In this document: piece after piece, positions 13,027 to 13,079 of the stretch
Position numbering within the stretch: the stretch's first letter is position 1
Layout of the letters: each line of letters starts with the position of its first letter
Source of the DNA: an uncultured Verrucomicrobiales bacterium
GTDB taxonomy: Bacteria; Verrucomicrobiota; Verrucomicrobiia; Verrucomicrobiales; Akkermansiaceae
Assembly (NCBI GenBank): GCA_937969125.1
Contig: CALBVA010000322.1
Coordinates: forward strand, 1 to 13,079
Direction of reading: 5' to 3'
Length of the DNA stretch: 13,079 nt
Position numbers and translations under genes: made by a program
The notes under the pieces: generated by a model
What the model saw: only the letters and a program-made list of their open reading frames with translations
The model's database searches: none
Told to the model about the DNA's origin: nothing

Positions 13027-13079
13027 ATTTTGTTTGTGACCGTTTCCGGTGCGGGCGGAAGCTATGATGGTTACGCTTT

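Overview
The window looks like a bacterial chromosome segment of about 50% GC, probably from Verrucomicrobiota or a near relative. The main clue is the tyrosine recombinase at 11683-12861, whose C-terminal box carries the GNS signature I associate with integrases of that group; several genes also lack a clear Shine-Dalgarno sequence. The phylum is an inference from a few genes.

Left part (1-5685, + strand) holds amino-acid and hydroxy-acid enzymes. A 5'-truncated type I asparaginase, a YbaK-like editing domain fused to an Asp/Glu racemase fold, and a D-amino-acid aminotransferase form a tight set (TAATG overlap, then a 17-base gap). After a 379-base leader region come a TauD-type Fe(II)/2-oxoglutarate dioxygenase and a 3-hydroxyisobutyrate-dehydrogenase-like reductase, ending at a strong intrinsic terminator (5715-5746). 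The first three could take Asn to Asp to D-Asp and on to D-Ala or D-Glu. The last two could hydroxylate and then oxidise a related small acid. Substrates are not proven.

Middle part (5747-6323) has no convincing gene but is full of structure: an 18-bp perfect inverted repeat enclosing a 60-base folded segment, nested hairpins, and repeats of GGAGCGAAGCGACGGC.

Right part (about 6324-12949) looks like an integrative element. On the - strand it carries a winged-helix-like protein (489 aa), a 467-aa protein with family-A DNA-polymerase-like palm motifs that overlaps it by TTGA, and a possible 72-aa protein. The ribosome site of the small gene is buried in a 12-bp stem formed with the last codons of the polymerase-like gene. 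A DUF5131 (phage Gp37/Gp68) gene follows with its own terminator, then a candidate structured small RNA, an excisionase-like HTH gene, an operator-rich divergent region, an XRE-type regulator and the integrase. The integrase gene runs up to the 3' end of an intact initiator tRNA gene (12950-13026, - strand), the probable attachment site. The matching left attachment site was not found, so the left boundary is unknown.

The best candidate for something undescribed is the polymerase-like module at 6324-9489 with its structured DNA downstream. The YbaK-racemase fusion with one catalytic cysteine missing and the candidate small RNA at 10421-10559 also deserve attention.
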